Of a stretch of DNA of 64,000 bases, positions 22,297-33,400 are shown piece by piece. Location of the stretch: the NCBI GenBank assembly GCA_963971575.1, contig OZ020616.1, forward strand, positions 17,019,575 through 17,083,574. The letters run 5' to 3'. The DNA is from Liopterus haemorrhoidalis (taxonomy: Eukaryota > Arthropoda > Insecta > Coleoptera > Dytiscidae). How positions within the stretch are numbered: the stretch's first letter is position 1; every line of letters starts with the position of its first letter. Below the pieces are notes generated by a model, which saw nothing but the letters and a program-made list of their open reading frames with translations, made no database searches and was not told the origin of the DNA. A program made the translations under genes and the position numbers.

Positions 22297-23403
22297 GCTA
22301 TTCCAACCATTAGACGGAACTAGATTTTGCGTCTAGTTGCTTTCATCGTTTGAATCGTGCTTTTTGGTTGTTTGGTTTAAGCTTTGTAAATCATACTTAC
22401 AATAAACATTTTTTTGGTTATGGTTAATATCATTTTAAAATGTCATTTTCTTTATATTTTGCTTTTTTGTGTCATTCTTAATACAAATTTCCCATTTATT
22501 TATTTTTTCTCATTAAAATATATAAAAAAAATATTTTTTTTACATATGTCATTCGTTTCCATGATTTCACTGTTGGAATTTTAAATTTTCACATGCCAAC
22601 GTGAAAAAATAAATGACCCAAGCAAGGTCCCTTCTCGTGACAACTTTTTTTTCCAGGGGAAAAATCTTTTATAGACACCGGAACCGGGAAAAATCCTTCT
22701 CCGGTAACCACCTGCTTGTGCCTCTAGTTTGCAATCAAGGAACTGTTCGACAACCTAAAAGAACGAAATTCCCATTTAGTTCGGGATAGCCTGTATACAT
22801 ACGTAAAGTCTATTCTAAACGGTTAGGCGGAACTAGATTTTCAAATACAGTCTGTTTCAAACGGTTAGGCGGAACTAAATGGGAATTTGGTTCTTTTAGG
22901 TTGTCACGAAAAGGGACCTTGCTTGGGTTATTTCATTTTTCACGTTGGAATTTCAAAATTGAAAATTCCAACAATGAAACCATGTTACTAGCACTAGTCT
23001 GTTCCAAACGGTTAGGCGGAACTAGATTTTGCAATCTAGTTACTTTCATCGTTTAAATCATGCTTTTCGGCCGTTTTGTTTAAGCTTTGTAAATCATACT
23101 TGCAACAAACATTTTTTGGTTAAGGTTATATCATTTTAAAATGTCATTTTCTTTATATTTTGATTTTTTGTGTCATTCTTAATACAAATATCCCATTTAT
23201 TTATTTTTTTGTCATTAAAACATGTAAGAAAAATAATTTAATTTTGGCATATGTCATTCGTTTCCATGGTTTCATTGTTGGAATTTAAAATTTTGACATT
23301 CCAACGTGAAAAATGAAATAACCCAAGCAAGGACCCTTTTCGTGACAACCTAAAAGAACGAAATTCACATTTAGTTCCGCCTAACCGTTTGAAACAGACT
23401 GTA
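22297..23403. mobile_element. Cluster of three Fam-C copies
   Basis: A divergent copy spans 22297-22795 and has an extra segment near 22645-22745 (CCGGAACCGGGAAAAATCC). An inverted half copy lies at 22843-22990, and a complete copy at 22996-23400 with ends AGTCTGTTCCAAACGG / CCGTTTGAAACAGACT. Another short end is at 22806. Repeated insertion near existing copies explains the pile-up. Confidence 0.8.
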
Positions 23404-23498
23404 GTTAATATAATCTGTCTCAATTTGTAATACGAAACTAGATCTGGTTACTTTGGTGACTGTTGTGGTGTAACAAACTTTGGCGTATCCGTGTGAAC

Positions 23499-24755
23499 CA
23501 GGGACGTAGCCAGGATTTCAGCTTGGGGAGGGGCAAAAATAACAAAATATTCTAAATTGGTCGGTACGACCTTAATTACATGGCTTGGGTAGAAAATAAC
23601 AGCGTTCTACGTCAGAGGTCGGCAACCTTTCAGTGACAAAGAGCCAAATCTATATTGAAAAAAAAACACAATAACATGGAAGAGCCGCTAAAAAATATAT
23701 GCTATATTTAAGAAAAAACGTAAAAATGGTTTATTTGTTTTAAAATAATCAAGTATTACAATAAATAAATATTTACTTATACATTTAGTTTGTGATACCT
23801 ATTGTAGTTGCCAGTATATTACAATATAATAATTTTTTTAATGGGACGATTGCTCCTGTATAGTGTTCTATAAGACTTCAATATTTGGTGAATATTCAGT
23901 AATCTTTAACTTAAGGCAGCACTCTAGTTTCAGGTCAGTAAGATTACTTCTTAACTGACTCTTTATTAATTTCATAAGTGAAAAGATTTGCTTACAGTAA
24001 TATGTGGATCCGAAAATTGTCACTAGCCCAAAAGCATAATTTTTTAAAAGATTGAACGATTCTGGAAGACGGTTTCAAGCTTCGAAAAGAACTTTATCTA
24101 CATTTTGAAGATTGCGAATTTCGGTCCACTTATGCTGGGAAGATAAAATTCACTTTTTTCTTTCTAAATTTTCCAGTTCAGAATTAAGTTTTAAGAATAT
24201 GTAATTCCATAAACCTTTGGATTTCAAATCCACTAATTGAAGGTGATAAATGTAATTGCTACATATCTACTTCAATTGGTTTTGTCAAACAAGCTAGTTT
24301 AGCTTTATATTTTCTAAACTCTTTAAATCTTACTCGAAAAGCTTCTTGCATGTTAACAATAGTTTGTGCAAAAAATAAAAAAAATGCAGTAATAACATGT
24401 TTTTGTAAATTAATAAAATGTAACAATGTTTTTGCACGTAAATCATTCACAAATACAGATAACTTTTTTTCGAAACAAATAACTTCTTCTAAAAGGGAAT
24501 ATGCAGAAGCTCGGGGAATTACCGGCCTGAATTGCACCGTAAAACATTCTGAAAAATACAAAACCTGTATAGTACAGGCAGAAAGTTGAAAATTAAAAAA
24601 TAGATTATATTGAAATAAAAACCAGCCAATTTTCAAAGAGCCACAAAATTTTCTTGTTGAAGAAAACTTCTGACAACCTAAATTATATTTTATATAAGGT
24701 AAACTATCCTGGGGGGGGGGGGATGCCCCATATGCCGTCCCTGGCTACGTCCCTG
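23499..24755 (-). mobile_element. hAT element, CAGGGACGTAGCCAGG ends
   Basis: The tips CAGGGACGTAGCCAGG and CCTGGCTACGTCCCTG are perfect 16-bp inverted repeats. The 8-bp duplication GTGTGAAC is perfect at 23491-23498 and 24756-24763. Inside, a second hAT left end (CAGAGGTCGGCAACC at 23613, followed by AAAGAGCCAAA) begins a region with transposase relics. The right end of that inner copy is not identifiable. Confidence 0.92.
23930..24640 (-). pseudogene. hAT transposase relic (GTF2IRD2/ZBED-like)
   Basis: The minus strand reads LLEEVICFEKKLSVFVNDLR, LLHFINLQKHV, NMQEAFRVRFKEFRKYK and LTKPIEVDM at 24636-24259. Further down it reads GSTYYCKQIFSLMKLIKSQL and RSNLTDLKLECCLKL at about 24035-23930. 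The order matches the RNase H-like insertion domain followed by the C-terminal dimerisation motif of this hAT group. The N-terminal zinc finger and some catalytic residues are absent, with stops between blocks. It belongs to the inner hAT starting at 23613. Confidence 0.7.
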
Positions 24756-24863
24756 GTGTGAACCAATACTATGATAATATTATAATTGTATTGTCAATAT
24801 ACAACATAAAAAATGAACTTTTCCTGTTAGTTCCGTATTACAAAATGAGACAGATAATATGTA

Positions 24864-25303
24864 ATTAAATATTAGTTAAGTTAATATGTATAATTTAAAA
24901 TAATTTGTATTTATAGGGTAGTTTTTCTTTGACACTTGTTAATTCATAAGAGACCAGCGCCGCATTTCACTAAATACTTAACAAAAATATTCGGCGTGCA
25001 AAATATTTTAGAGAAAATTGAAGTACAACATTTGGGAGCTCAGGGTATTTCACACTTACCTGGAAAACGCTAATTGTACACAACGTATTTTCCTCAAAGC
25101 GGTTAGACTCGATTCAAATAGAGAAGGATCCACGACTGTTACAAAATTGCGCAAACAAGATAACGCCAGTGGCGGAGACAAATAAAATATTTTTTAACAA
25201 AATGGAACAATTAAATAATATTTTTTATTGAATTAGTTAAGGAACGATTTAAAAGCTGTATATTAAAATATAAATAAAATGCTGTTTAATATAAATATGT
25301 CAG
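24864..25303. other. Gene-free stretch
   Basis: No gene seen. CCAGTGGCGGAGAC at 25168 resembles a hAT-MITE tip without its partner. Confidence 0.45.
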
Positions 25304-25827
25304 CAGTGATGGGCATTTACGTGTAAACATCAGTTGTTTACATATACATGTAAACAATGTCAACAACATGTAAACAGCGTCAACATGTCAACACACGTAA
25401 AATTTTTAAATAGTGAGGTTAAGGCGTTCATTTGTCGTGTTTGTCCTCTCAATTTAGGGACGCTAATAACAAAATAGTAGTAATATTCGTATGTTAAAGT
25501 GTGTTATACATAATATGTAACAAAATGAGAGATGGGCCTATAAGAAACACTCATGAAAACAAATTAATAATTTTAATTATATGCAAACTTTTTAAAATAT
25601 ACGTAATACTAATAAGAACGTTCATTTAGATACCTTATTAAGTAATTAAATACATTGTTTTATTAAAAAAGTAAGATTACACGAATGACAGAAGGTAATA
25701 CGCATGCGCAGTAAGTGTTTACATGTTTACCTTGTTTACGTCGAAAAAAATATTTTTGTTTACATCATTTGTTTACACGTAAACAGTGGTGTAAATTTAC
25801 GTGATGTAGTCTACGCGCCCATCACTG
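25304..25827. mobile_element. Fam-I hAT, copy 1 (GTTTAC arrays)
   Basis: The tips CAGTGATGGGC / GCGCCCATCACTG have a perfect duplication TATGTCAG at 25296-25303 and 25828-25835. The first and last 110 bases carry many GTTTAC/GTAAAC words, often palindromic (TTTACGTGTAAAC, GTTTACACGTAAAC). The block TAGTGAGGTTA at 25411-25421 marks the inner edge of the array and is shared with copies 2 and 4. No transposase. Confidence 0.9.
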
Positions 25828-25835
25828 TATGTCAG

Positions 25836-26242
25836 TCATAAATGACAGAAGGCAAATTAATTATGAATAGAAAAATAAATTTTTATATAAACACGTTGAA
25901 AGCTCCTAACTCACACAAGACTTCTATGGCTAGCAGTAACAAACCTAACACCCCTATTATAAGTAAATTAGACCCGTCCAGACGAAAAATCATTTCTGCA
26001 CAGTTTTATTGATGAACTCAACTCTATTTGAATTCACTCTAACACAAACGCAACTGCTTGATGTATAAAAAACTCTCTTGAAGTATAAGATATGAAGCGA
26101 GTGGCTTAAATCGTTGTTAGACAAGCAAAAGACAAAAAATTCAAGTCACATGATCTATGATATTCAATCTTTTGTCAATCCTATGAACTAAATAAACTTA
26201 TAAGGAGTTGAAATTTCTCAATTATAATTAATAAATACAAGC
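25836..26242. other. 3' flank of the TMEM50-like gene, no other gene
   Basis: AT-rich sequence on the downstream side of the minus-strand gene. No repeats shared elsewhere in the window. Confidence 0.45.
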
Positions 26243-26248
26243 TTTATT
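26243..26248 (-). terminator. Poly(A) signal for the TMEM50-like gene
   Basis: AATAAA on the minus strand, 16 bases past the stop codon of the TMEM50-like frame. Confidence 0.55.
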
Positions 26249-26263
26249 GTTTAAATCATTTAT

Positions 26264-26713
26264 TTAATAAGAACTTACTCCTCTTCCAAATTTGAAAGTG
26301 AGATTAGCAGTTAATATACATAGATTCTGTATAAATATGGCAACACCAGGGTACTGTGGTGCTTTCTTATCCAAAAGAAAATATAAAATCCATACATAAA
26401 CCGACCATATGAAGATAGAAAATGTTGCCAACAGTGTAAAGAATAATGACGTTATTAAAAACCATGGAGTACACGTACACCGATGATAATACAATGTTGT
26501 AAAATGTCTGGAATACGGAATTACACAAACCACAAACATTGCTAAAGTACTGCCAACACCAGGAAGACATGAAGTTTTGAAATCTGACATTACTTTTGTA
26601 TGAGCCGTATATGCATCGAAGTATATCCACCATCCTGCAGCAAACAGTGAGCCACATCCTCCCGAAATAAGAACATTTCGCCAAAATGTAAATTTGTCAG
26701 GATAATTGTTCAT
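26264..26713 (-). CDS. TMEM50-like four-pass membrane protein, intronless
   Basis: An open frame of 149 codons from the ATG at 26713, close to the 157-158 residues usual for TMEM50 (small membrane protein 1). Recognisable family features are AAGWWIYFDAYT in the first membrane segment (family pattern G-W-W-I-I-D-A), several hydrophobic segments, and the C-terminal YPGVAIFIQNLCI ... LTFKFGRG (family pattern YPGIAVFFQN ... FKFGR). The usual N-terminal C-x-W-x-E-K-R-N block is not seen. TMEM50 proteins are small multipass proteins of the secretory pathway with poorly defined function. The frame has no intron, but a donor-like GTAAGT sits right after FKFGRG (26278-26273), so the last four residues VSSY could instead be intron. 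It may be a retrocopy or a divergent paralogue. Confidence 0.7.
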   Translation of the reverse strand: MNNYPDKFTFWRNVLISGGCGSLFAAGWWIYFDAYTAHTKVMSDFKTSCLPGVGSTLAMFVVCVIPYSRHFTTLYYHRCTCTPWFLITSLFFTLLATFSIFIWSVYVWILYFLLDKKAPQYPGVAIFIQNLCILTANLTFKFGRGVSSY

Positions 26714-26749
26714 TTGGAATGGAAGTCTTGAAGCAGATGTATGTCGCAC

Positions 26750-27200
26750 ATGCGCAGAAGATGTAATAATGGTGGGATTACAGATTTATATAAATTAATT
26801 TAATACAACGCTTTTATTTATGTATATATATTTCAAAGTTGACATTTGAATAAAAAATTGTTTTATATGATTATTGCATAGTTTTGTTTTCATAGTTTAC
26901 TAAATAAGTAATTTAGTAAATAAAACAAATAAATCCTAAATCAAAGATGGGCTACTTCCATTTTACGAATCAACTGCGGCCGTCGTAAGAACATAATTCG
27001 GCTCGCGATAATTTTCAAAATACTGTGGAAACCGATAAGAACGAGCATTCGGATTTACTACGTATTCTTTTTGTTTGGGTGTGCCCAGCGTGAAAGACAA
27101 GTTGTAAGGGCCTGTATTTTACAGTCTATTCCAAATGATTAGGCGGAACCAACTGGATTTTTTTTAAATCATTTACCCCCCCCCCAAATTTTAGGAGCTA
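26750..27200. other. Upstream flank of the TMEM50-like gene
   Basis: No further exon was recognised. A truncated Fam-C end (CAGTCTATTCCAAATGATTA) lies at 27121, next to a short C-run at 27176-27185. Confidence 0.45.
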
Positions 27201-28048
27201 TAGTCCATTTACTGTAAGTTTGAAATGACGTCCACAGTTGAAAAACTCATCTTGTTGCCAATTCGTAAACTGTCAAAAAAAGTTAGGTTATATCGAACAA
27301 CTTCTAAAAATATATTGAAAACCTATATTTCCTATGGCGGAAAGGAATTAATGTAAATTATTATGCACAGCAGTTCTTTCTAACCGATTTTTCGCGAAAT
27401 TTATGGTTTATATTATATTAAGTGTGTAATGTTGTATTAAAATAAATAAATAAATAAATAAATAAATTTCAGTGTATAAGAATCATCAGAAATATATGTT
27501 TTTAGAAATGTGTCGTGTTCTTTTAATACTTTTTATACAATTTACTTTAATTTGCGATGTCGCCTTGTCTCACATTAACACAGCGGGTTCGGGAAGCAAA
27601 CGCGGAGTGTTCCGAGTCACACTGTTCAACTCCAGACCGCTCGAATAAACGCGTTTAGACCTTTTCTCGAACGCTCCGAGCTTGCTTCCTGAACTCACTA
27701 AATGATATCGGAAAGCAATGATAAAGAGTCAAATTTTTTATTATTCGAATAGAAATTTTTGAATTTCAGATGGTAGATACAATTTTGTTTCGAATAATGA
27801 ATATTCAAATATTACTTCCAGTCAAACAGTTTATTGCCGCTAGCTGCAAGTGTAAATTTCATGAGTATGCTAAAATTACTTTTCGTTTGCATCTGATGAT
27901 AATACACCGTTCTACGTAACAGACTTGTAGATTAAAATTACAAAAAAAAGAACGTAACAAATGTAAATAGAACATATTTTATTAATCATATATAATATTT
28001 GTTTATCGACCAACAGATAAAAGTACGTTATAGAAATATCACCCATCA

Positions 28049-28600
28049 TATTTGATACCTATTACTCTTTTAAAAAACCCTTAAAATTTGGTCAGAATCG
28101 CTCTGTAAGAAATGATAGTTTACTAAGGTACAATTGCAGTTTTAAAAAATTAACTCTACCAATATTTCGAAAACTATTGCTACGATCAAGCTAAAATTTT
28201 ATATCTAATACTCTTTTATGAGTTTTAAAAAACCCTTAAATTTTGGACTCAAACGCTCTGTTAGAAATGGTAGTATACTAAGGTACCATTACAATTTTTA
28301 AAAATTAACTCAACCAATATCTCGAAAACTATTACTTCGATCAAGCTAAAATTTGATATCTAATACTCTTTTATGAGTCTTAAAAAACCCTACAATTTTG
28401 GTCTCAATCGCTCTGTAAGAAATGGTAGTTTACTAAGGTACCATTGCAGTTTTTAAAAATTAACTCGACTAATATCTCGAAAACTATTGCTACGATCAAG
28501 CTAAAATTTGATATCTACTACTCTTTTATGAGTTTTAAAAAACCCTTAAATTTTAGTCTTAATCACTCTGTTAGAAATGGTAGTTTACTAAGGTACCCCT
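28049..28600. repeat. 155-bp tandem array, about 3.5 units
   Basis: The marker TACTAAGGTA occurs at 28121, 28276, 28431 and 28586, exactly 155 bases apart each time. Each unit contains TCGAAAACTATTGCTACGATC and CGCTCTGTAAGAAATG with a few substitutions but no indels. The units are diverged enough to be old, yet the period is strictly kept. Confidence 0.95.
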
Positions 28601-28703
28601 TTCAAGTAATTTTATATTAATAGTGTCGACAGTAACATACTTTCGTAAAATCAAATTAATTATATTTCAAAATAATTAATAAGAGACAAAACGATTGAAC
28701 AAT

Positions 28704-28754
28704 AGTTAGTTAGTTAAAATTTTTGGCGCACAGCAACAAAGGCTATTTGCGCAC
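28704..28754 (-). mobile_element. Tiny SINE-like retroposon, copy 2
   Basis: A 51-bp insert beginning AGTTAGTTAGTTAAAATTTT and ending GGCTATTTGCGCAC, inverse to the insert at 5746. It is flanked by a perfect 11-bp duplication GATTGAACAAT at 28693-28703 and 28755-28765. Confidence 0.85.
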
Positions 28755-29104
28755 GATTGAACAATACAATTACAAACTGACAACATTGGAAAAATCTACC
28801 AACATTAAATAAATAAATGTACTAACTGAGTTATGGATTGATGTTGATTAAAACATATCATAACGTTGGTACTTAAATTAACCAAGTATGACGTCATCTC
28901 ATATTTATTGTGAATGAAGTTTAGCGCCGCCACTGTTGTTATGTTATACAGTTGACAAGGTAATATTTCAGTTACTATTTAAAATTAAAGCTCAAATAAA
29001 ACTGTCATAAGCAAATTAAATTGTCTTATAAAGCCTGATCTCACAGTCCCTTTTAATCATTCACTAGATTTCAAATCTGGTTCCACACGAACCTAAAAAA
29101 TGAA

Positions 29105-29290
29105 TAATAGTATGTTTATCTGGTTTAAAAGGACCTAGATTTTGAAATCTAGTTACTTGTAACTATTGAATGAGGCTTTGACCATTTTATCTAACAAAGA
29201 CCTCATGCAATCTTTAAAAAGTAAACTCATGATAACTTAATAAAATAAAAATTCTGTTTAGTTCCGCTTAAACGTTTAGAATAACTTTTA
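29105..29290. repeat. Fam-C-related MITE
   Basis: AGATTTTGAAATCTAGTTAC near the left and TTAGTTCCGCTTAAACGTTT near the right resemble Fam-C subterminal sequence, but the tips and interior differ. A similar element is at 34238-34432. Confidence 0.6.
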
Positions 29291-29305
29291 ATATAAAAAA
29301 TAATA

Positions 29306-30450
29306 TATAATCTGTCTCATTTTGTAATACGCAACTATAGTCTATTTCAAATTTTAAAAAAGTAGATAGCGCTGCGAACCGAGTACGATTTACATTGGAC
29401 AAATACAGTACAGCGGAAAATTTAAAATAAGTTACAACTAGGGCATGGGCGTAGTAACTGGGTTAGCAAGTGATTTTTTTTAATTTAAAAAAAGGTTAAT
29501 AAGATATTGAAATAAACAAGGCAGATAATACACTTACGTTATTTATACGACATAAATTCAGTTTAATGGGGAATTTGAAAAAATTTAAAAAATATTAATT
29601 TTAAAAATTATGTACTATATATAAAAAGAAAGATTTGGCTAAAAGAGTTTAAATAAAGCAATAAAACAAACAATATATCTTCAGAGCTTAAGTTTCTTAC
29701 TTAAATAATTATTGTAAATAAAAATTAAAAATATATGTATATATGAAGGTCTAAAAATTATATCAAAACCCACTTCTTCTTTGGGCACAATCAGCTGGGC
29801 TGTCTTTTGGCCTCACATTAGTCCTCTATCTTGATCTGTTAATTGTCAAGTGTCAAAAAATATTTATATGTCAGATAACCTAAAAATTATATAACTGCGT
29901 AAAAACAAATTACATGGAGAATTTTCTCCATAAAATCTATGCCAAGAATATAAATAAAAGTCTAAATATGTAAATAATAACAAAATATATGAAAAAAAAT
30001 TAAATAATATAAATAATGTATATTTCCAATGTACGACACTGAACATCCGTCAACTTGGACTAAAAACAATATTTTAACAGAGTAATAGGGATGACGATCT
30101 AAACCAATCCGAAGCAAGGACAAACAGCTCCTATCTTCTTACACACATTTTTCTACTTTGAAATAGACCATAGATCTGGTTACTTTGGTGACTGTTGTGG
30201 TGTAAATAGACTTTTATGGAAACATGTGAACTTGTAAACCTGGCTTTTAAATATTTGGTTAAGTTTTATTATATCGAGGTTATATTCACTCAAAAACTAT
30301 GTATGTCAGATAACAAATTAACATGTCAAAATTGCGATTAACATGTCAAAATTGTGATAGACATGTCAAATATTTTGAAAGGTGCCACTTCAGAATTACC
30401 ACCCTAAGATGATATTTTAAATATACAACATAAAAAATGAAATTTCCCCT
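29306..30450. mobile_element. Fam-D long form, copy 2, right tip missing
   Basis: Collinear with 1991-3176, starting at TATAATCTGTCTCATTTTG. The right end breaks after GAAATTTCCCCT, before the terminal GAGACAGA. It has the same inner word order (GCTGCGAACCGAGTACG, CCAATCCGAAGCAAGGAC, GGTTACTTTGGTGACTG). Confidence 0.8.
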
Positions 30451-30475
30451 CAACGACCTAGTGAACTTACTGCTC

Positions 30476-30778
30476 CTATAAGCTGTTCACTTTTGTAAGA
30501 ACAGACTAGATCTGGTTATTTTGGTTACTTTTATGGTGTGTTACTGACTTTAAATGTCAATTAAAAATATTCCTTATGCTGTAAAACCGACTTTAGGTTG
30601 ATAAGGTTATGATCATTATAATTAAGATATAATTTTTTAATATGACATATGTCAAATGGATCGACATTTTAAAAAAGTTACATTTTTTAATACCAACATA
30701 ACATACAGCTTCAAAGGTGCAAACTATTGAAAACAAAATTCCCTTTTAGTTTGTTCTTACAAAAGTGAACAGCTTATA
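30476..30778. mobile_element. Fam-H MITE, copy 2
   Basis: The ends TATAAGCTGTTCACTTTTGT and its inverse ACAAAAGTGAACAGCTTATA enclose 300 bp that matches 1584-1992 in inverse orientation, without the extra 110 bp found there. Confidence 0.85.
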
Positions 30779-32290
30779 TTCTCTTTGCACACTTATTTTA
30801 ATTATGAAATGATGGCTGAGTCAACCCCTGGGCTGAGTGCACAGGGGTGTGGAATGTTAGTTCCGTAGTGGCGTCCGGGAACTGAATCCCAGTCTCAGTC
30901 TTAAGGAGCTACCGTACCTCGAGTTAATTAAATAAAATTTATAAAATTAATCAAAAGTGAAACATTGTAAGTCATGCAATAATTTAAATTTTGTTAGGGC
31001 ATCAGTATATTGTCCATTTATTTCGTAATATTAAATTTCCAAAAAAATGGACATCGTAGATCAGTTTCTAGACAAATCAGACACAACCAAACAGTTTGCA
31101 AGTTATCGTGTGATTTTCAAATCAATTTATAATTTAAAAAAATTGATTAGGTATTAATGATTAGTTTCCAAATTATCTAAAAATTAAAAAAAAATACTGA
31201 TGAGTTTACAAATATAAAATTATTAAAAAAATTAATATTGATTAGTTTACCAATTTATTTTAAATTTGTAAAAAAGCGCAAATAACTATTTTTGCTGAGC
31301 ACTAAAAATTGTATTATCTGTCTCATTTTGTAATACGGAACTAACAGGAAAAGTTCATTTTTTATGTTGTATATTGACAATACATTTATAATATTATCAT
31401 AGTATTGGTTCAGACGGAAACGCCAAAGTCTGTTTACACCACAACAGTCACCAAAGTAACCAGATCTAGTTTCGTATTACAAATTGAGACAGATTATATC
31501 TAACTAAATTTCTAAAAAATTTATTATTATTAATTTGTTTCTAAATTGGTATTTAATTTCAAAAACCAAAATACTGATTAGTTTTCAAACTAATTTTAAA
31601 TTGCTAAAATAATGCAAATAGCTATCATTACTGAACGCTAAAAATTTACTTTACTAGTTTTCAAAATTTTTTACAAAGTATTTAATTAAAAAACGCTAAT
31701 AGCAAACGTTGCTATAAATATTGTACCTAAATTTCTATATGTTTGATTAATATTTAGTTTCTAAAAAATAAAATTAATTTTTTTCCAAACTATTCTGTAA
31801 TTTAAAAAAAAATGGTTATTGTTCACTTTTTGGACCAATTTTAAATGTTCAAACAGATTGGACTTTATCGAATGGTCTCGGAACAAATTCAAAATAATTA
31901 TACAGTACTGATTACTTTCTGATTAATTCAAAAACATCCATGTTTGATAAATCTTATTTAAAAACAAACTGAAAATATTTTGAGTGAAAATTTTAAATAA
32001 TCTCCCTAAAATATTATATTTCATTACTTTAAATACCTGTATGTACCCCAGAATACAAGTGTATTAACTATAATTTTTCATAAAATTATATTTTTTTGAA
32101 AGACATATGGTATCATCTTTCAAATTTTTTATTTCTATTTTTCTTGGTATTAGAAATATTGCATTAATATTATTAAATCCATGTATGGTACTAAAGATAC
32201 GATGTTCAATTTGCTCTTTTGTAAATTTTTTACGAGTTAATACACTTTTATTCTTGTGTACATATATAGAATTTTTATTCAGCATCATCA
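30779..32290. other. Gene-free, A/T-run-rich degenerate repeats
   Basis: From 31040 to 31960 loosely repeated phrases occur (GATTAGTTTCCAAATT, AATTAAAAAAAATACTG, GCAAATAACTATTTTTGC, GCAAATAGCTATCATTACTG). They suggest an old, decayed tandem or locally duplicated sequence, interrupted by the Fam-D MITE at 31312-31498. A GC-richer patch at 30805-30925 has no coding signature. Confidence 0.5.
31312..31498. mobile_element. Fam-D short MITE
   Basis: Ends TTATCTGTCTCATTTTGTAA and its inverse TTACAAATTGAGACAGATTA, with an interior as at 7284. It lies within degenerate AT-rich repeats. Confidence 0.88.
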
Positions 32291-32344
32291 CGTGTGGAAA
32301 TTTTGGCTGAATTCCATCAATCCGGACATCTGCTTCTGTCCGTA

Positions 32345-32945
32345 CTGGAACAACTTCCTCCCGTTGTCATAGAGACTGCGGAAACAATCTTTGTAGTGTG
32401 CAGTCAAATCCCACCGAGGGTGAATTATTAATAATTCTTGTCATGTTTAAGGTTGCTTAGCCTCTAAACGAGGAGTTTGTGATCACGATACAAGAGGTGA
32501 GATGGGAGACCGGTGATATCGCAGAACCCAGAACACTGCGGAACCCACAGAACCGGGCCGGACAAGCTTGCAAGGTCACTCGCACAGGTAGTGTGAAGAA
32601 CCGGGGAATGCTGCAACAAGGGAATGCTTCCGGCCCAACTGGAAGGGCTGATAGGTAGGTTATGAGGACGACCGTTGCCCCTGGTCATATAAAGAGGCTG
32701 GTGACTATGTTTCCAATCCCCCCCCCCCCCCCCCGCCAAACGAGGGAGTTCCGCACATGGTTGAGGTAGGGGTCAAGCACTTCCGGCGCCAGACAGAAAT
32801 AAAGCTTTCCGATGGCGGCAATAATGCCGGTTATTCGGGTTAATCCCTTAAAAGGGCGCTCCTCCGAAGGGTTGATGGATAGCCAGAACCCAGGTACTTT
32901 AGTGAACCCAAGGCTAATAGATTCTAGAGGTTGTCTCATAGTGCA
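32345..32945 (+). repeat. GC-rich dispersed repeat, copy 1
   Basis: GACTGCGGAAACAATCT, AATTCTTGTCATG, GGGAGACCGGTG and CTAATAGATTCTAGAGG recur in the same order, inverted, at 35475-35214. The region is far more GC-rich than its surroundings and contains a 17-base C-run at 32717. Open frames of 75-91 codons on the minus strand exist, but they are not preserved in the second copy. It is possibly part of a retroelement terminal region. Confidence 0.6.
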
Positions 32946-33049
32946 GCTTATTGAGAGCGCGGTGAGGTATGCGGCGAGGGTAAGCTATGACATCAGCGCC
33001 AGTCCTTGTACTGCAATAGTTCATTTTTTTCTTCAATTTTGAGTATTTT

Positions 33050-33400
33050 CGAAGACTTTTAATAATATTTGAGGATTTATTGTATTGTTCAGCTAATTTT
33101 AACGAAATCCAGAGAAGTTTTATTGGAAGTATTAACAAAATCAGATAGAGAATAGTATTTATTTAACTGTCTAACGTATACGGTTATCTCAATGATGTGA
33201 TACAACAAAGATTATTTATAAGGTTTAAATATTTAAATTTAAAACAAAGAGAAGCAAAGGAAAATAGAAAGAGTAAGTGCGAAACAGAAAAAGATCGTTT
33301 AAAAACTCCTAAAAAAATGAAAAAACTTGTATACATTTCTTTATAGCATATAGGAATAATTTTCATCCAATATTTTGTTTATATGTTTAATGTACCTGAT
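33050..33400. other. Gene-free stretch
   Basis: AT-rich, no recognised repeat or coding sequence. Confidence 0.5.

Larger units (their letters stand above)
23409..24862. mobile_element. Fam-D MITE interrupted by a hAT
   Basis: TATAATCTGTCTCAATTTG begins at 23409 and CAAAATGAGACAGATAATA ends near 24860. Removing 23499-24763 leaves a normal 180-bp Fam-D MITE, with GTATCCGTGTGAACCA... running collinearly to CCAATACTATGATAATATT. Confidence 0.85.
27201..28922. mobile_element. Fam-B element, copy B, with tandem array
   Basis: The left end TAGTCCATTTACTGTAAG is followed by GAAATGACGTC, and the right end by TGACGTCATCTCATATTTAT and GTTTA. The interior is collinear with copy A at 812-4973, but it lacks the hAT insertion (empty site near 27350) and contains a 155-bp tandem array at 28049-28600 not seen in copy A. 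A tiny SINE-like insert lies at 28704-28754. No intact frame. Confidence 0.8.

Noticed and set aside
32464..33042. Overlapping frames of 75-91 codons in GC-rich sequence
   Set aside because: GC-rich DNA yields long frames by chance, a 17-base C-run lies inside, and the inverted repeat copy at 35.2 kb does not keep the frames.
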